A DNA stretch of 64,000 nt from Hypoxylon rubiginosum (Eukaryota > Ascomycota > Sordariomycetes > Xylariales > Hypoxylaceae): assembly GCA_902806565.1 (NCBI GenBank), contig CADCXA010000061.1:62001-126000 (forward strand). The letters are read 5' to 3'. How positions within the stretch are numbered: the stretch's first letter is position 1; each line of letters begins with the position of its first letter. The position numbers were made by a program, and so were the translations under genes. The notes under the pieces were generated by a model. It had not been told where the DNA came from and made no database searches. It was given only the letters and a program-made list of their open reading frames with translations. This document shows, one piece after another, positions 61,482 to 64,000 of this stretch.

Positions 61482-64000
61482 ATGTCGAAATCATGGTCGG
61501 CAACGCTGAGATTGCCCAAATCCACGTTCCCGTAAGTCGAATTGCTCCGGTCCGCTCGTTCTTAAGCTGATCATATATGGCTTAAGTCCGAGACCTCTAC
61601 CCAAATTACGGGAGCAGTATATACAACGATGCGCCGACCATCTCTACGAATGGCAAAAGCAGAATCGGCCCTCCGATGACACTTTTGTCCTTCATGATGG
61701 TCCGCCTTACGCTAATGGCAACCTACACGTCGGTCATGCCCTGAACAAGATCTTAAAGGATATGATCTTGAGGGTCAAAGTGCAACAAGGTCAGCATGTA
61801 GTTAGGCGTAAATTGCAGGATTTTCATGTGAAGTGAAGCTCATACCTTGGTGCGCGTAGGCCGAAGAGTAGACTACGTTCCGGGATGGGACTGCCACGGA
61901 CTTCCAATCGAGCTCAAAGCTCTCGAGAGTTCTCAGGGGGCAAAGCTCAGCCCCGTCGAAATTCGAAAGTCCGCTAGGAACCTAGCGTCCAATACCGTCC
62001 TGAAGCAGATGAAGGGCTTCCGCTCATACGGAGTCATGGGCGATTGGGACCGGAGATGGACTACTATGGATGCTGTGTTCGAGATCCGGCAGCTTCGCTT
62101 ATTTCAACAGATGATCAAGAAAGGTCTGATCTACCGTAGGTTCAAGCCTGTTTACTGGTCGCCTTCGTCAAGGACTGCCCTAGCCGAGGCTGAGCTCGAG
62201 TATCGCGATGATCACGTCTCCACTGCGGCTTGGGTGAGATTCCCTATAACAGATGAGTGGAGGACACTCCCTCAATTTGAAGGTCTACGGAATAAAATCC
62301 AGGGACAGCTGTATGCTGTAATATGGACTACCACGCCGTGGACGCTACCCGCAAACAGAGCTATAGCCATACACGATGACTTGGAGTATTGCGTTGTTCT
62401 AGGGGGGTAGCACCGTATTAGTTGCTAAGAGTCGCCTTGAAACCCTTGTTACGAAAATTGGTGCCCAAGAATATTTCCAGATCCTTGGCACACTAAAGGG
62501 CAAGGAGCTGGCCGGCTTGAAGTACCTCAACCGGCTTCAAGGCAAGGACGGCGTACCGCAGCCTGTCATACACGCAGATTTCGTGTCGGCGGACTCGGGA
62601 TCGGGACTTGTCCATCTTGCCCCTGGCCATGGATTTGACGACTACGAAGTCTGCCGGCCGCTTGGTATACCCGTGGTAGCCCCTATAGACGACCAAGGGA
62701 AGTTTACTCAGGATGCCTTTCCTGATTTACCCGAAGCACTGCTGTCGGCTCCTCCAGTCAGTGAAGGTGGTGGCCAGTATGTTCTTAGTATGCTTCAACT
62801 ACATTGCGACGTGTTGTGGGTGGAAAAGTATCAGCACAAGTACCCGTACGACTGGCGAACAAAAAAGCCAGTGGTAATCCGAGCTACTGAGCAGTGGTTC
62901 GCTGACGTCGAATCTATCAAGCAGGAAGCTCTTGCCGCTCTCGATGGTATCCGCTTCATTCCGGAATCGGGTAGAAAACGGCTGGAGAGCTTTATTCGGG
63001 GCCGAAGCGAGTGGTGTATATCTCGACAGCGTGCTTGGGGTGTCCCCATTCCTGCCCTATATGACGAAACAGGTGCAGCCGTTGTGAACGAGGAAGTAGT
63101 CGAGCACATTATTTCGGTGATACAGGAGCGAGGAACTCATGCCTGGTGGTCAGACGCCCAAGACGACCCAGCCTGGATTCCACCTTCATTGAAAGGAAAG
63201 GGAGAATACCGGCGAGGGACGGATACTATGGATGTATGGTTCGACAGTGGCAGTAGCTGGACTATGATGCCGGGCCGGGCGGATGTCTACCTCGAAGGGT
63301 CAGACCAGCACCGTGGCTGGTTCCAGTCCAGCCTTCTCACCCGAATTGCCGCAGGAGCTCAAGTCGAGGCCGATTTCGAGAAAGGCGCACCCTTTAAGCA
63401 ACTGATCACTCACGGGTTTACGCTGGACCAAGATGGCAAGAAGATGTCCAAGTCACTGGGAAATATCATAGAGCCGCAGCAAGTCATAGATGGTACGCTC
63501 CTGCCGCCGATCAAGCAGAAGAAAAAGGCGGCCCAGGGACCGCCTGCCTACGATGCTTTGGGCCCGGATGCTCTTCGATTATGGGCTGCGAGTAGTGATT
63601 ACACTCGGGATGTGGCCATTGGTGTCCCGGTGCTCAGCGCCATCCACACGGCTCTGATAAAATACCGCACCACTGTAAAGATGCTCTTAGGATCGCTGCA
63701 CGAATCGGCGCGCTCTGCGCCTTTGAGTGTGACGGATCATATCGCTATCATACACTTGCAGGATACCATGCAAGAAGTAGGCAAGGCATTCGACAGCCAT
63801 GAATTCTACAAGGGATTTGCCGCTCTAAACAGGTGGGTAACGAACGACCTGTCTGCCTTTTACCTCGAGGCGCTGAAAGACCGGCTCTACTGCGGGGACG
63901 GGGGAGGCGTCCTCGAGCCTCTACTCACCGGTCTCCTAAGGATGCTGGCACCGATGGCGCCGTTGCTCGTTGAAGAGGCGTGGGATCATCGTCCCGAGTG
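61482..64000 (+). CDS. ISM1: Mitochondrial isoleucyl-tRNA synthetase, partial, with one frameshift
   Basis: Exons 61482-61531, 61587-61789 and 61860 to the window end; introns of 55 and 70 bases with donors GTAAGT and GTCAGC. About 797 residues are in the window. Class I signatures: HVGH at residues 64-67 within [20 protein letters not shown], and KMSKS at about 612-616. Other IleRS blocks are [18 protein letters not shown], the editing-domain [33 protein letters not shown] and [10 protein letters not shown]. It charges tRNA-Ile; the bacterial-type sequence indicates the mitochondrial enzyme. A G6 run at 62402-62407 has one base too many and creates a TAG at 62408; reading then continues open in the next frame to 64000. 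The C-terminus and anticodon-binding end lie outside the window. Start chosen because exon 1 splices in phase into PPRPLP. Confidence 0.93.

Overview
The window is nuclear DNA of a filamentous ascomycete (Pezizomycotina, probably Sordariomycetes; not resolved further). The evidence is short GT-AG introns of 55-170 bases, fungal gene families (RRN9, Pescadillo/NOP7, PIG-U, SAM37, mitochondrial isoleucyl-tRNA synthetase, an AflR-like regulator) and an extremely AT-rich block that looks like saturated repeat-induced point mutation (RIP).

Region by region. Positions 1 to about 18,050 are a gene-free AT-rich block almost without CpA/TpG. Its first 6,277 bases form a giant inverted repeat with arms of about 2.8 kb around a diverged centre. 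From 18 to 26 kb lie an EthD-domain gene (minus), a DUF1772 anthrone-oxygenase-like pseudogene with an in-frame stop (plus), and a Zn2Cys6 regulator (minus) that has lost one zinc-ligand cysteine. Together they look like the eroded edge of an aromatic polyketide (emodin/anthraquinone-type) cluster. From 26 to 31 kb I find no gene. From 31 to 44.7 kb is a normal gene-dense stretch: an HSL-type alpha/beta hydrolase, a type II haloacid dehalogenase, RRN9 (Pol I initiation), NOP7 (60S ribosome biogenesis), PIG-U (GPI transamidase), a tRNA-like gene and SAM37 (mitochondrial outer membrane sorting). From about 46 to 59.8 kb is a non-RIPped desert of about 13 kb without a recognisable gene. The last 4 kb hold a conserved uncharacterised acidic protein gene, divergent from mitochondrial isoleucyl-tRNA synthetase, which runs off the window.

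The housekeeping genes are not one pathway; RRN9 and NOP7 both serve ribosome production and lie in tandem. NOP7, SAM37 and the tRNA synthetase each carry one single-base indel in a mononucleotide run. That shared pattern points to homopolymer consensus errors more than to three independent gene deaths, and the same caution applies to the terminal palindrome, whose arms also drift in register by one or two bases.
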